Positions 1-7,967 are shown, numbered from the stretch's first letter. The stretch: DNA of 64,000 bases from Streptomyces sp. TLI_146 (GCF_002846415.1 NZ_PJMX01000001.1:2604001-2668000); one strand, 5' to 3'. The notes: generated by a model not told the origin, from the sequence alone. Translations and numbers: made by a program.

Positions 1-433
1 AGAAGTTGTCCCAGTCGAAAGTGGAGACGGTCGCCGAGTACTCGCGGTTCTGCCGTCCGGCGGACACGAAGTCCAGGGTGCCGCCGTCGGGGAACTGCCA
101 GCCCAGGGCCTCCGGGGTCAGCGAGACCGCGTGCGGCTGGATGCGCGCGTAGTCGCGGTGCCAGTCGTCCGAGCGCGGCACGGGACTGGTGGCGGCCCAG
201 GCGTATTCGGTGATGAGATCGATGACCCCGGTGGTGGCGCCGAGCGTCGAGGGGTCCAGGAACGGGTGGAAGAAGCGGTGCAGCCCCGGGGCCTCCAGGT
301 CCCAGTCCACCGCGAGGACCCGCTTGCCGTTGGCGGCAAGGATCCAGGCCGTGTTGGCGAGGGCCATGGTGCGGCCCGTACCACCCTTGTACGAGTAGAA
401 CGTGACGATGCGTCCGTCACGACTGGCTGTCAT
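1..433 (-). CDS. FxsT-like KGGTGR-variant P-loop ATPase, 5' part only (runs off the window)
   Basis: Only the first 144 residues lie in the window; the gene continues past base 1. The ATG at 433 is followed within ten residues by TFYSYKGGTGRTMALAN, a deviant ParA/MinD Walker A with Arg where Lys is usual, then AVDWDLEAPGLH, the switch region of the same fold. In FxSxx-COOH loci a protein with this N-terminus plus C-terminal TPRs is named FxsT. The TPR part cannot be checked here, so FxsT is an inference from the motif and from its place directly after fxsC, with which it overlaps by 17 bases (translational coupling). The expected role is a STAND-like or scaffold NTPase. A generic KGGVGR-variant ATPase is the alternative. 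Confidence 0.8.
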   Translation of the reverse strand, partial: MTASRDGRIVTFYSYKGGTGRTMALANTAWILAANGKRVLAVDWDLEAPGLHRFFHPFLDPSTLGATTGVIDLITEYAWAATSPVPRSDDWHRDYARIQPHAVSLTPEALGWQFPDGGTLDFVSAGRQNREYSATVSTFDWDNF

Positions 434-1757
434 CCGTCTCCTCCGCATCGGGCGCGTGATCGAGCCTGTCGGGGATGTACTGCGTGGTGCCGAAATCGGT
501 GCCCATCGGCCCGACCAGGCGCGGCCGTTCGGTGTGCCCGCCCCCCGCGGGCGGATAGACCGTCGCGTGTCTCAGATACTGCTGTGCCGCCGCCTCCACG
601 ACCTGGGGCAGTATCTGCCCGAAGGCCTCCATGCTCGGTACGCCCTTGGCTGCGGCCCGGCACGCGGCCCGCCCCTGGCGCATCTTGGACGGCATGGTCT
701 CTTCCAGACGGCGTGTCAACTCCACCTCCGAGGCCCGGCTCTGATGGTCGTCGCGGTTCCACGGGACGACCACGCTCACCCAGGGCCGGTGCTCGGCGTC
801 GAAGGCCGCGAGCCGGGCGCGCCGGTCCTCGTCCTCCAGCGCCCACCGGTCCACCAGCAGGACCTCGGGCCGCGACGGCGGCTGTTTGCCGTCGAGGTGC
901 AGCACCTCCTCGTCGAAGGAGGAGACGGTGGTCTGGTAGTTGAGCGAGCGCACCATGTCCTCCGCCACCAGCGCGAGCGGCCGGGCGGAGATGGGGTGGT
1001 AGGGGTTCCACTCCAGCGGGCTGTCCCCGTAGTACGCGTCGTCGCGGCCCTCGGGCAGCTCGTGGCGGGTGGGCGCGGCGACGGTGACGTGCATCGGGCG
1101 GGGGCCCTCGCCGGCGGCCGCGCCGAAGGCGCTGGGCGCCAGCCGGTAGTCGACGTGGCGGCCGGGCCGTATCGCGGTGGCGTCGGCGACGCTCACGATC
1201 CGTTTGGCGAGCTCGTAGACCGCGCGTTCGTACTCCTCGGCGAATATCCGCAGCTTGATCAGCCCGTAGAGGCCGTCGGTGACATAGCGGTCGCCGAAGG
1301 CCCGGTGGTTGAACTGCAACCGCTCGGCGGGCCCGGGCAGTTGCTCGGGCGGGACCGGCACCCACAGGGCCGGCACGATCGCCTCGGCCGGGCGGTTGGT
1401 GTACGCCTGGTGCTGGATGGTGCGCTGCTCGAACGCGTACCACTCGCGGCCGCACATCTCGCTCGCGAAGTAGCGCGGCGAGAACAGCGGCACGAACACC
1501 CGGCAGGAGGCGAGGACTTCGCCGAGACGCTCCGACCAGCCCTCGCCGGACCGTATCTCCCGGTCCATGAAGCCGGCGGGCGCACCGGCGGGCAGGTCGG
1601 TCATGGCCATCACATGGCCGCAGAGATCACGGAAGAGCCGCTCCACCCACATGTCGGGGTCCGGGCCGCCCGCCCCGTACCTCGGCGTGTGCGCGTAACT
1701 CAGAAAGAAGTAGGGCCGATGTTGGTCGGCCGGACGCGGCTGCGCTGATGCGTGCAC
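417..1757 (-). CDS. fxsC: TIR-like protein FxsC
   Basis: 446 residues. The GTG start at 1757 has GGGGG four bases upstream. The N-terminal 110 residues have the TIR pattern: box 1 PYFFLSYAH (15-23), then GFMDREI (62-68) and VFVPLFSPRYFASEMCGREW (87-106), where Glu105 sits at about the position of the catalytic Glu of TIR NADases. The remaining 330 residues lack a motif I recognise and end in a polar tail. In FxSxx-COOH loci this TIR-like protein is called FxsC. It lies 60 bases after the acetyltransferase gene and overlaps fxsT. TIR domains hydrolyse NAD or mediate signalling contacts; whether this one is enzymatic is not known to me. Confidence 0.85.
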   Translation of the reverse strand: MHASAQPRPADQHRPYFFLSYAHTPRYGAGGPDPDMWVERLFRDLCGHVMAMTDLPAGAPAGFMDREIRSGEGWSERLGEVLASCRVFVPLFSPRYFASEMCGREWYAFEQRTIQHQAYTNRPAEAIVPALWVPVPPEQLPGPAERLQFNHRAFGDRYVTDGLYGLIKLRIFAEEYERAVYELAKRIVSVADATAIRPGRHVDYRLAPSAFGAAAGEGPRPMHVTVAAPTRHELPEGRDDAYYGDSPLEWNPYHPISARPLALVAEDMVRSLNYQTTVSSFDEEVLHLDGKQPPSRPEVLLVDRWALEDEDRRARLAAFDAEHRPWVSVVVPWNRDDHQSRASEVELTRRLEETMPSKMRQGRAACRAAAKGVPSMEAFGQILPQVVEAAAQQYLRHATVYPPAGGGHTERPRLVGPMGTDFGTTQYIPDRLDHAPDAEETDDSQS

Positions 1758-1794
1758 ACGACCCCCGTCCTGCAGTATTGAAGAACATCATTCC

Positions 1795-1811
1795 GGAGCG
1801 CACGGCGCTCC
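1795..1811. terminator. Short inverted repeat between the acetyltransferase and fxsC
   Basis: GGAGCGC and GCGCTCC flank a 3-base loop, just downstream of the acetyltransferase stop and upstream of the fxsC start. It could attenuate read-through or separate a second promoter for fxsC-fxsT; the sequence between it and 1757 is comparatively AT-rich. There is no U tract. Confidence 0.35.
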
Positions 1812-1817
1812 ATCCCC

Positions 1818-2636
1818 TCACCGTTCGGTCAAACAAGGCCGCTTTTCGGTCATCCACTCCACCGCATGGTCCACCGCCCCCTTGATCGAAAACAACCGGG
1901 CGGTTCTCCGTCCCAGCTGCCACTCTTTGCGCATTTCTTCCGGAAGGTCGGCCCCGACCGCCTCGAAGTCGCTGTCGTCGAGATCGACGTCGGGATAGTG
2001 GAACCATCCCCGACGCCCACTCTCGTCCCGCACCACACAGCTGTACAGCTTCTTGGGCGGGTTGTGCCGATACCGGTATTCCGCGAGGTGAAAGGCGCTG
2101 CAGACATCGAATCCCACATTGATCATGAGTACCCGGGCATCGGCGCGGTAGAGCGCGCCGAGCGGCGACTTCTCGCCCAGATGGCAATCGGGTTCATGGC
2201 CCTCCATCAGCTCCAGGGCACGGCAGCCCCAGGCGGCGAAGGAGGTCTGGGGGTGCGTACTGCGCACCGCCCCTTCCGAGGTGCGCACCCACTCCGCCAA
2301 CCGGCCCATTCCCTGACTGCGGGTCCGGTCCGGATCGAAAGGCTCCATTCTGCGCTTGAAGTCCTTGTACGCGGCCGGATCCCGCAGCACGCTCCGGCTC
2401 CGCCGGCGGTGGGCGATCGAGGTGAGCGAGTTCTCCGGCGTGAAGGCCGGGACCACCAGGGTGCCCTTGAGCCGTCCGCCGACCGCCTCCCGCAGGGCCT
2501 GCCCCAGCGCCCCCGGGCCGTGCCCCAGACCGCTCATCGAGGCGTGCACGAGCAGGGTGTCCCCCTCGTTGACCCCCATGGCGACCAGGTCGTCGCGTAA
2601 CGCGCTCTCCGGCACCGCTCGGTCTCGCTCATCCAC
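1818..2636 (-). CDS. AAC(3)-fold N-acetyltransferase of the FxSxx-COOH locus
   Basis: 272 residues from GTG 2636, which overlaps the fxsB stop by 8 bases and has GAGG six bases upstream. Motifs of the antibiotic (3-N) acetyltransferase family are all present: LLVHASMSGLG near residues 25-35, THPQTSFAAWG in the middle, SPLGALYRADARVLMINVG, and FHLAEYRYR. The family transfers acetyl from acetyl-CoA to amines. Inside an Fxs operon the substrate is more likely the matured peptide or another partner than an aminoglycoside; that is inference. Residue 13 is Leu encoded by TTA (2600-2598), the rare streptomycete codon that makes translation depend on the bldA tRNA. Family call is firm, substrate unknown. 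Confidence 0.85.
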   Translation of the reverse strand: MDERDRAVPESALRDDLVAMGVNEGDTLLVHASMSGLGHGPGALGQALREAVGGRLKGTLVVPAFTPENSLTSIAHRRRSRSVLRDPAAYKDFKRRMEPFDPDRTRSQGMGRLAEWVRTSEGAVRSTHPQTSFAAWGCRALELMEGHEPDCHLGEKSPLGALYRADARVLMINVGFDVCSAFHLAEYRYRHNPPKKLYSCVVRDESGRRGWFHYPDVDLDDSDFEAVGADLPEEMRKEWQLGRRTARLFSIKGAVDHAVEWMTEKRPCLTER

Positions 2637-4866
2637 GGGCTGCCTCTTCCCACTCCAACAGGACGTCGGCGACCAGGCTCTTCCCGCCCACGGTGAGTTC
2701 GGCCGCCCCCTGAAGAGCTTCCAGCGCCCGCCGGGTCTCCGCCAGAGTGCGTGCACTCCTGTCGTACGCGGCGACCGCCACCCGCTCATGCGTTTCGGCC
2801 AGCAGGACCGAAACCGGTACCGGCTCCTCGCGCCAGTCGGCCCGGTGGAGCCAGCCGCCGTCCAGCGCGTACAGGTCCGCCACGTCGCGCAGGGCCCGGA
2901 ACCTGGCCCTGCGGAAGCCGCGCAGCAGCCCCAGCGCCAACGCCTCCCCCGTCAGCCCCACGGGCACCCCCAGCGCCCCGTAGCCGTGCCGCCCGGCCAC
3001 CGGCTCGCCGGCGCCCGCGAGCGGGGTGAGCGTGGTCAGCGCGGCGGCCGCGGCGGCCGCGTGGCCCGGAACAGTGGCCGAGAGCAGCCCCCAGGCGGCG
3101 CCCAGGCGCCCGCTCCACTCGTCGGCCTCGGCCAGGCCCAGCCGCGGCAGCACCGCCGTGCCGAAGCAGTCGCGGTACGGGTCGAGGTCGTCGAGTGCCG
3201 GATCGGGCGCCCCGTCCCGGCCCAGCCCGCGCACCGGCAGCCAGTCGCCGCACGGCTCGCGCGGGCACTCCACCTCCAGCTCGAAGCGCTCGCCCCGGAC
3301 CCGAAAGCCCTTCTCGGCCGAGACCACCTCCGCCCGGCCGGACTCGCCCCGGGCACCGAGCCTCAGCTCCCCGAGGGTGGGCAGCACCAGCCTGCCGTCC
3401 GCGTACCCGACGGTGACGGGCACGTCGAGCCTGCCGCGCACGGCGGCGGCCGCGGTGTAGGCGGCGAGGCGGTGGGCGTGGGCGACGGCGTCGGGCCGGC
3501 CCGTGCGCAGCGCCTCCAGGGTGGTGAGCAGCCAGCCGCGCGCGTACGGATGCGTCAGCACCTCGTCCAGGCCCGGCCCGTCGACGAGGGTGGTCAGCCG
3601 CCAGGCCTCGGCCCACTCGGCGCCGCCGCGCCCGGCCAGATCGGCGTGCAGCCGGGCCAGCAGGGTGCGGGTGAGCTCGTGCTCGGCGGCGACGAGCTCG
3701 CCGGGGTCGGTGAGCGCGCCGGGGACCAGGCGGGCGGCCGTGCGGGCCTCGACGCCCCGCACCAGCGCCTCCAGGTCCGCGCAGTAGACCGAGGGGCCGT
3801 CGAAGGCGTCCCGGCCCGCCGCCTCGTTCGCCGAGCGGTAGCGGTGGGTGTAGAGCCCGCCGCCGCAGGAGCGCACGACCGGGCACTCGCGGCACTCGGG
3901 GCCGACCCCGGCCAGGCCGAGCTGGCGCACCCGTACGCCCGGATGGGCGGCGACCTCGTCGAAGGAGTGCCGGAAGACGTCGAAGCCGGTGGCGGCGGCG
4001 CCGTCGTAGGCGCTCTTGAGCGAGTCGACCTGCTCCAGGCTGCCGTCGGTCTCCACCACCACGAGGTCGGTGGGGGCCAGACCCAGGGACTCGGTGAGGC
4101 TGGGGCCGCCGTTCAACGTCGACAGTACGGACTCGAACAGCCGGACCGGAACCGGTCTGCCCTGTTCCTCCCACCGGTCGAAGACCGCCAGGATCCACTC
4201 CGCGTACTCGGTCGGAGAGCCGGCCGGGCGGGCCGGGGGCGCGTCCCAGGTGGCGTGCGGCAGCAGGTAGTCGATGCGCGGCGGGTCCAGGGCGATGAGC
4301 GCGTCGTGCACGGTGACCGGGTCGTTGGCCACGTCGATGGTGCAGAGCAGCCCGAGGAAGAGGTGGCGGTAGCGCTCGCTCTGGAGCAGTTCCACGGCCC
4401 TGAGGACCAGCGGATGGCTGGTGCGGCCGTCGGCGAAGCGGCGGTGGCGGTCGTTGGCGGACCTGTCCCCGTCCAGGGAGATGCCGACGCGCACACCGAA
4501 CTCGTCGAAGAGGTCCAGGTAGCGGGGGCTCAGCTGGAGGCCGTTGGTGTGGATGCGCAGATCGAGCTCCGCGACGCCGTCGAGGGCGGCGGTCAGCTCC
4601 TCGCACACCCGGCGCAGCCGTGCGGGGCCCGCCAGCAGCGGCTCCCCTCCGTGCAGGATCACTGACACGGAGGGCAGTACGTGTTTCTCGGCGTGCTCGG
4701 CCAGTCGCCGGGCCGTCCAGGAAATCGCCTCGTCAGAGATTGCCTTGGGGCGGGTACGCCAACTCTGATCAGGGGCTTCGTAGATATAGCAGTGATCACA
4801 AGCAAGATCGCATCTGCTGTGAACCTTGAGCACGATCTCGCGGAATGGGACCACGGGTGCAGTCAT
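2629..4866 (-). CDS. fxsB: Radical SAM/SPASM peptide maturase FxsB, long form with degenerate C-terminal extension
   Basis: 745 residues. The [4Fe-4S]/SAM motif is CDLACDHCY (Cys19, Cys23, Cys26), followed by ILHGGEPLL. A SPASM-like cluster CRECPVVRSCGGG is near residue 325, with a later Cys in SVYCADLEAL. FxsB enzymes form a three-residue cyclophane on the FxS motif of FxsA. The 380 residues after the SPASM part match the HExxH-type hydroxylase extension seen in some FxsB proteins. Where HExxH would be expected (about residue 650) the sequence is LLRGFRRARF, so the zinc/iron motif is gone and that domain is probably structural. It lies 27 bases after fxsA and overlaps the acetyltransferase gene. 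Confidence 0.92.
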   Translation of the reverse strand: MTAPVVPFREIVLKVHSRCDLACDHCYIYEAPDQSWRTRPKAISDEAISWTARRLAEHAEKHVLPSVSVILHGGEPLLAGPARLRRVCEELTAALDGVAELDLRIHTNGLQLSPRYLDLFDEFGVRVGISLDGDRSANDRHRRFADGRTSHPLVLRAVELLQSERYRHLFLGLLCTIDVANDPVTVHDALIALDPPRIDYLLPHATWDAPPARPAGSPTEYAEWILAVFDRWEEQGRPVPVRLFESVLSTLNGGPSLTESLGLAPTDLVVVETDGSLEQVDSLKSAYDGAAATGFDVFRHSFDEVAAHPGVRVRQLGLAGVGPECRECPVVRSCGGGLYTHRYRSANEAAGRDAFDGPSVYCADLEALVRGVEARTAARLVPGALTDPGELVAAEHELTRTLLARLHADLAGRGGAEWAEAWRLTTLVDGPGLDEVLTHPYARGWLLTTLEALRTGRPDAVAHAHRLAAYTAAAAVRGRLDVPVTVGYADGRLVLPTLGELRLGARGESGRAEVVSAEKGFRVRGERFELEVECPREPCGDWLPVRGLGRDGAPDPALDDLDPYRDCFGTAVLPRLGLAEADEWSGRLGAAWGLLSATVPGHAAAAAAALTTLTPLAGAGEPVAGRHGYGALGVPVGLTGEALALGLLRGFRRARFRALRDVADLYALDGGWLHRADWREEPVPVSVLLAETHERVAVAAYDRSARTLAETRRALEALQGAAELTVGGKSLVADVLLEWEEAARG

Positions 4867-4893
4867 TCCGCCAGTCTAGGGCTCTCCGACAGA

Positions 4894-5061
4894 CTAGAGC
4901 GCCGAGTTGAAGGTCGACGCCTGCACGGGGCGGCCGATCGACGAGGGCAGCACGCGGCCGAGCTTCCTGGCAGCGTCGGCGCCACGGACGTCGATCTCTG
5001 CCAGGGGCACACGGCTCTTCTTCGCAGGGGCGAAGGAGAGAGAATTCACAGAGGTCTTCAC
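4894..5061 (-). CDS. fxsA: FxSxx-COOH peptide precursor FxsA
   Basis: 55 residues from GTG 5061, with AAGGA five bases upstream. An earlier in-frame start at 5136 lacks a ribosome site. The peptide has a charged leader (APAKKSRVPLAEIDVRG, then AARKLGRVLPSSIG) and ends ASTFNSAL. The last five residues, F-N-S-A-L, fit the F-x-S-x-x-COOH signature that defines the family and marks the site of cyclophane formation by FxsB, which is encoded 27 bases downstream. It is the first gene of the minus-strand operon. Family match is clear; the product's activity is unknown. Confidence 0.9.
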   Translation of the reverse strand: MKTSVNSLSFAPAKKSRVPLAEIDVRGADAARKLGRVLPSSIGRPVQASTFNSAL

Positions 5062-5268
5062 GGCCGTCCTTGATGGGTAATTCCTGCATGTGGACAGTGG
5101 TACCGACGACATGCACCGTTGCAGTGTCGGCGGCACGACTTTACTCTCTTGGCCACTGTTGGCAACTGAGCACGACCGCTTGCCGCAAACGCGTGACCCA
5201 GCATTAGCCGAAGGTGTACGGAACGGGTCGTTCCATCGAAAGAGTGATGACTAAAACCGCAGACAGGG
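5062..5268. promoter_or_regulatory. Divergent control region between fxsA and the SLATT gene
   Basis: About 207 bases must hold the promoters of both transcription units. It is less GC-rich than the flanking genes. The clearest structure is a 15-base inverted repeat, GGAAC-GGGTC-GTTCC at 5220-5234, some 35 bases before the SLATT start, which could be an operator. No regulator gene is adjacent, so its ligand is unknown. Confidence 0.45.
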
Positions 5269-6210
5269 GTGGATGTGACGGCGATTCCCGGTCCTCTGCA
5301 AAGCATGGTCTTCCGCAACGCCGACCTGCCGGGTCTCTTCCATCACGCGGACTCACTCGCGATAGGGCGCCAGCGGGCCGCGGTGAACGGCACCCGCTGG
5401 CAGTTGTGCCTGCTGGTGGTGGGGGCGGCGCTGGCGGCACTGCCGTGGAAGATGACGCTCGGTGGTGACTTCAGGCTGACGAGCGCGCTCAGCGCACTGG
5501 CGTACGCGGGGGTGCTCGCGGTGAGTTTCCGCGCCGCCCGCGGGCATGCGAAATCGCATTGGCAACTGAACCGTTCGGCGGCCGAGTTCATCAAATCCAT
5601 GTGCTGGCGCTATGCCGTGCACGGCGCTCCCTTCGACTCCCAGGCGCCCGATCCCGAAGGTCTGTTCACCCTCCGTCTGGAGGAAGGACTGCGGGAACTG
5701 CGCAAGGTCGGCTGGCAGGACCCGCGCGAGGACCCGGCGTCGGGCCTGGCCGATGAGCCCCTCGTCACCGCCCCCATGCGGGAGTTACGGGGGAAGGCGT
5801 TCACCGTACGCAAGGAGACGTACGTCCGGGACCGGCTCATCGAGCAGCGCAACTGGTACCGGCGCCGGCAGGAGGCCTCCAAGCGGGCCACCGCGCTGTG
5901 GACCTCGGCGATCACCCTGCTCACCGTTCTCGCGTTGCTCTTCGCGACGCTGCACATGTTCGGCGCGGCCGAGGGCGTCAAGGCGGCCGGGCTGCTCTCG
6001 GCGGCGGCCGCCGCGTGTCTGGCGTGGAGCGAGATCCGCCGCCACCAGCCGCTGATCTCGGCGCACTCCCTGGTGGAGCAGGACCTCAAGGAGATGCACG
6101 TGGCCATGGAGAACACGGTCAGCGAGCGGGAGTGGCCGGCCGCGGTGTACGAGACCGAGCGGGTCGTGTCGCCCCAGCACACCGACTGGCTGGCCCGGCT
6201 CCGCAGTTGA
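5269..6210 (+). CDS. SLATT-type four-helix membrane protein (DUF4231-like)
   Basis: 313 residues if GTG 5269 is used. GTG 5275, with AGGGG five bases upstream, is equally plausible. Two hydrophobic pairs are seen: about residues 43-60 plus 70-88, and about 208-228 plus 234-252, each followed by long charged helices. This is the two-times-2TM layout of SLATT_3/SLATT_1 proteins, which pair with SMODS nucleotidyltransferases or SLOG ligand-binding domains and are thought to be pore-forming effectors. A SLOG protein gene converges on it 16 bases away. Codon 173 is TTA (5785-5787), so translation should need bldA tRNA. Assignment rests on topology and context as well as sequence resemblance. Confidence 0.75.
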   Translation: MDVTAIPGPLQSMVFRNADLPGLFHHADSLAIGRQRAAVNGTRWQLCLLVVGAALAALPWKMTLGGDFRLTSALSALAYAGVLAVSFRAARGHAKSHWQLNRSAAEFIKSMCWRYAVHGAPFDSQAPDPEGLFTLRLEEGLRELRKVGWQDPREDPASGLADEPLVTAPMRELRGKAFTVRKETYVRDRLIEQRNWYRRRQEASKRATALWTSAITLLTVLALLFATLHMFGAAEGVKAAGLLSAAAAACLAWSEIRRHQPLISAHSLVEQDLKEMHVAMENTVSEREWPAAVYETERVVSPQHTDWLARLRS

Positions 6211-6226
6211 TCGCCTTTTACGGCTC

Positions 6227-6706
6227 CTACGGGCGGCGCACCCCGTCGCACCACACCACCGTGACCGCTTTGCCCAGGCCGCGGGCGTACTGGACGATGT
6301 CGCCGGTGCCGCCGAGGCCCCGTGCGGGCTGGCCGTCCCAGACGGCGACCAACCGGTCGCAGTTGTCCGCGATATAGGCGCCGGCCGCGTAGTACGCCTC
6401 GTCCGTCGCGTGCGGGAAGTCCATCCGGACCTCCTGGGCGGCTCTTCTCCGCAGGCCCTGGTAGCGGGCGAGTTCGGCGGCGTCCGCGAAGCCGTTCTCG
6501 TAGTCGCCGCTGGGAATGACCACGGTCAGGGAGGCGCCGCACTCCAGGGCGATGGAGGCGAACAGCTGGTCCGCGCCGGCCGCGAGGCTGGAGAGGGCTT
6601 CAAGCGAACCGTCGTGTCCGCAGAGCAGGCTCCGCAGACAGCTGCGGATCTCCCCCAGCGCCTCGGAGGGAATGTCTCGGTGACCGGTCACTCCGATGCG
6701 TTTCAC
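6227..6706 (-). CDS. SLOG-domain nucleotide/ligand-sensing protein
   Basis: 159 residues from GTG 6706, with GGTGAG upstream. It is a single Rossmann-like domain: RIGVTGHRDI at the N-terminus, SSLAAGADQLFASIALECGA, a central LTVVIPSGDYE strand, NCDRLVAVWDGQPA, then GGTGDIVQYARGLGKAV. GHR plus GGT-x-DIV are the nucleotide-phosphate binding elements of the SLOG/LOG superfamily. SLOG proteins are proposed to bind or cleave nucleotide-derived signals and to gate SLATT effectors. The gene is convergent with the SLATT gene rather than co-transcribed, so a partnership is inferred from proximity. A LOG-type phosphoribohydrolase is less likely because the PGGxGTxxE motif is absent. Confidence 0.75.
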   Translation of the reverse strand: MKRIGVTGHRDIPSEALGEIRSCLRSLLCGHDGSLEALSSLAAGADQLFASIALECGASLTVVIPSGDYENGFADAAELARYQGLRRRAAQEVRMDFPHATDEAYYAAGAYIADNCDRLVAVWDGQPARGLGGTGDIVQYARGLGKAVTVVWCDGVRRP

Positions 6707-6803
6707 TGACTCACCCCGTGGTGTCCGGTCGCCTCTCCGCCGTGACCATCCTCCCAAAAAGGCGCATCGCGTCCAGTCGTGGCCAACGGAGGGGCGCAGG
6801 GAA

Positions 6804-6836
6804 CGAGCCCCCGTCCATCGGCCGGACGAGGGCTCG
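6804..6836. terminator. Stem-loop after the S1 protease gene
   Basis: CGAGCCC-C-CGTCC pairs with GGACG-A-GGGCTCG around a 7-base loop, 31 bases past the protease stop on the minus strand. No T tract, as usual for streptomycete terminators. Confidence 0.7.
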
Positions 6837-6866
6837 CCGCTGCCGTGGCAGCGAGGTGATCTGCCG

Positions 6867-7772
6867 TCAGAAGAGGGTCACGCCATAGGCGTTCATGGCC
6901 TCGACCACGGGCTGGAAGAAGGTCGTGCCGCCGGAGGAGCAGTTGCCGCTGCCGCCGGAGGTGAGGCCGAGGGCGGTCGAACCGGCGTAGAGCGGGCCGC
7001 CGGAGTCGCCGGGCTCGGCGCACACCGTGGTCTTGATCAGGCCGTACACGATGTCACCGCCGCCGTAGTTGACGGTGGCGTTGAGCGCGGTGACCCGGCC
7101 GCTGTGGATGCCGGTGGTGGAGCCGCGCCGGGTGACGGTCTGGCCGACCGTGGGGTTGGCCGCGCTGCTGATGTGCTGGCTGCCCACGGCGCTCGGGTGG
7201 GTGAGCGAGGTGTTGGTGTACTGCACGAGGCCGTAGTCGTTGCCCGGGAAGCTGGTGCCCACGGTGGGGCCGATGCTGGTGGAGTGCGAGGAGCTGGTGT
7301 ACCAGGGCGGCTTGCCCTCGGTGCAGTGACCGGCCGTCAGGAAGTAGTAGGTGCTGCCCTTCTTGACGTTGAAGCCGAGGGAGCAGCGCCAGCTCGGCGC
7401 GTAGATGGCGTCGCCGCCGGAGAGCAGCTTGCTGAACTTGCCGGGGGTGCGCTCGACGCGTATGGCGGACGCGTTGGCGCCGGCCTGTCGTTTGATCTTG
7501 GCTATGTCGGCCTTGCTCACGGTGGAGTCGGCGGTCACGACCAGCGTGTGGGTGGCGGGGTCGACGTTCCAGGCGGTGCCCGCGACATCGGCGCCGAGCA
7601 CGGCACTGCTCGCGGCCGAGAGCTGGGTGGCGCTGAACACCTGGGACGGGGTGGCGCTCGCGGTGGGGATCGCGAGGGCGCCGGCGGCGAGGAGCCCGGC
7701 GGTGAGGGCGACTGCCTTGGTGCGTCTCGCGAGACCGCGGTGGTGCGTGGGGGTGGTGCGCTTGATCCTCAC
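6867..7772 (-). CDS. Secreted S1 (streptogrisin/alpha-lytic-like) serine protease with propeptide
   Basis: 301 residues from GTG 7772, preceded by GGAGGA six bases away. It has a long signal peptide with two positive patches and a hydrophobic core ([17 protein letters not shown], cut near residue 40), then a propeptide of about 75 residues. The catalytic domain follows: TAGHC (His), GNDYGLVQY (Asp) and [10 protein letters not shown] (Ser). Cysteine pairs around WRC...GHC and [10 protein letters not shown] are those of the streptogrisin fold. The enzyme should be exported and self-process. It is monocistronic, with a terminator after it. Primary specificity cannot be decided by eye. Confidence 0.93.
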   Translation of the reverse strand: MRIKRTTPTHHRGLARRTKAVALTAGLLAAGALAIPTASATPSQVFSATQLSAASSAVLGADVAGTAWNVDPATHTLVVTADSTVSKADIAKIKRQAGANASAIRVERTPGKFSKLLSGGDAIYAPSWRCSLGFNVKKGSTYYFLTAGHCTEGKPPWYTSSSHSTSIGPTVGTSFPGNDYGLVQYTNTSLTHPSAVGSQHISSAANPTVGQTVTRRGSTTGIHSGRVTALNATVNYGGGDIVYGLIKTTVCAEPGDSGGPLYAGSTALGLTSGGSGNCSSGGTTFFQPVVEAMNAYGVTLF

Positions 7773-7902
7773 TTCTGTTCCTCCCGAGGGGAATCGAGGG
7801 GCCCGAGTTGGGTGGGGGACCCCGTGAGGCGCAGCCGGAGCTGACGGCAGCACTGTTGAGCGCAAGCCGTGCTCCTGACAAGCGCTGGGAGGGAGTATTC
7901 GG

Positions 7903-7944
7903 CGGCCCGGCCGTCGGGCGCAAGGGCGCCTTTCGGCCGGGCCG
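7903..7944. terminator. Long inverted repeat ending the DUF1684 operon
   Basis: CGGCCCGGCCG (7903-7913) and its exact complement CGGCCGGGCCG (7934-7944) enclose a second hairpin, GGCGC-AAGG-GCGCC. It lies 24 bases past the stop of the last gene of the minus-strand sulfur cluster. Confidence 0.8.
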
Positions 7945-7967
7945 TTGGGGGTTTCGGAGCCGGTGGG

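Noticed and set aside
1818..2636. Aminoglycoside resistance gene
   Set aside because: The fold fits, but overlap with fxsB and the operon context make a dedicated resistance role unlikely; kept as AAC(3)-fold enzyme only.
2356..4665. Very long open frame on the plus strand opposite fxsB
   Set aside because: Its Gly/Gln/Arg/His-rich translation has no domain; it is a high-GC shadow of the radical SAM gene. The same applies to the long frames opposite the Liv genes (27047-30145) and opposite the FAD oxidase and pucR genes (55189-58620).
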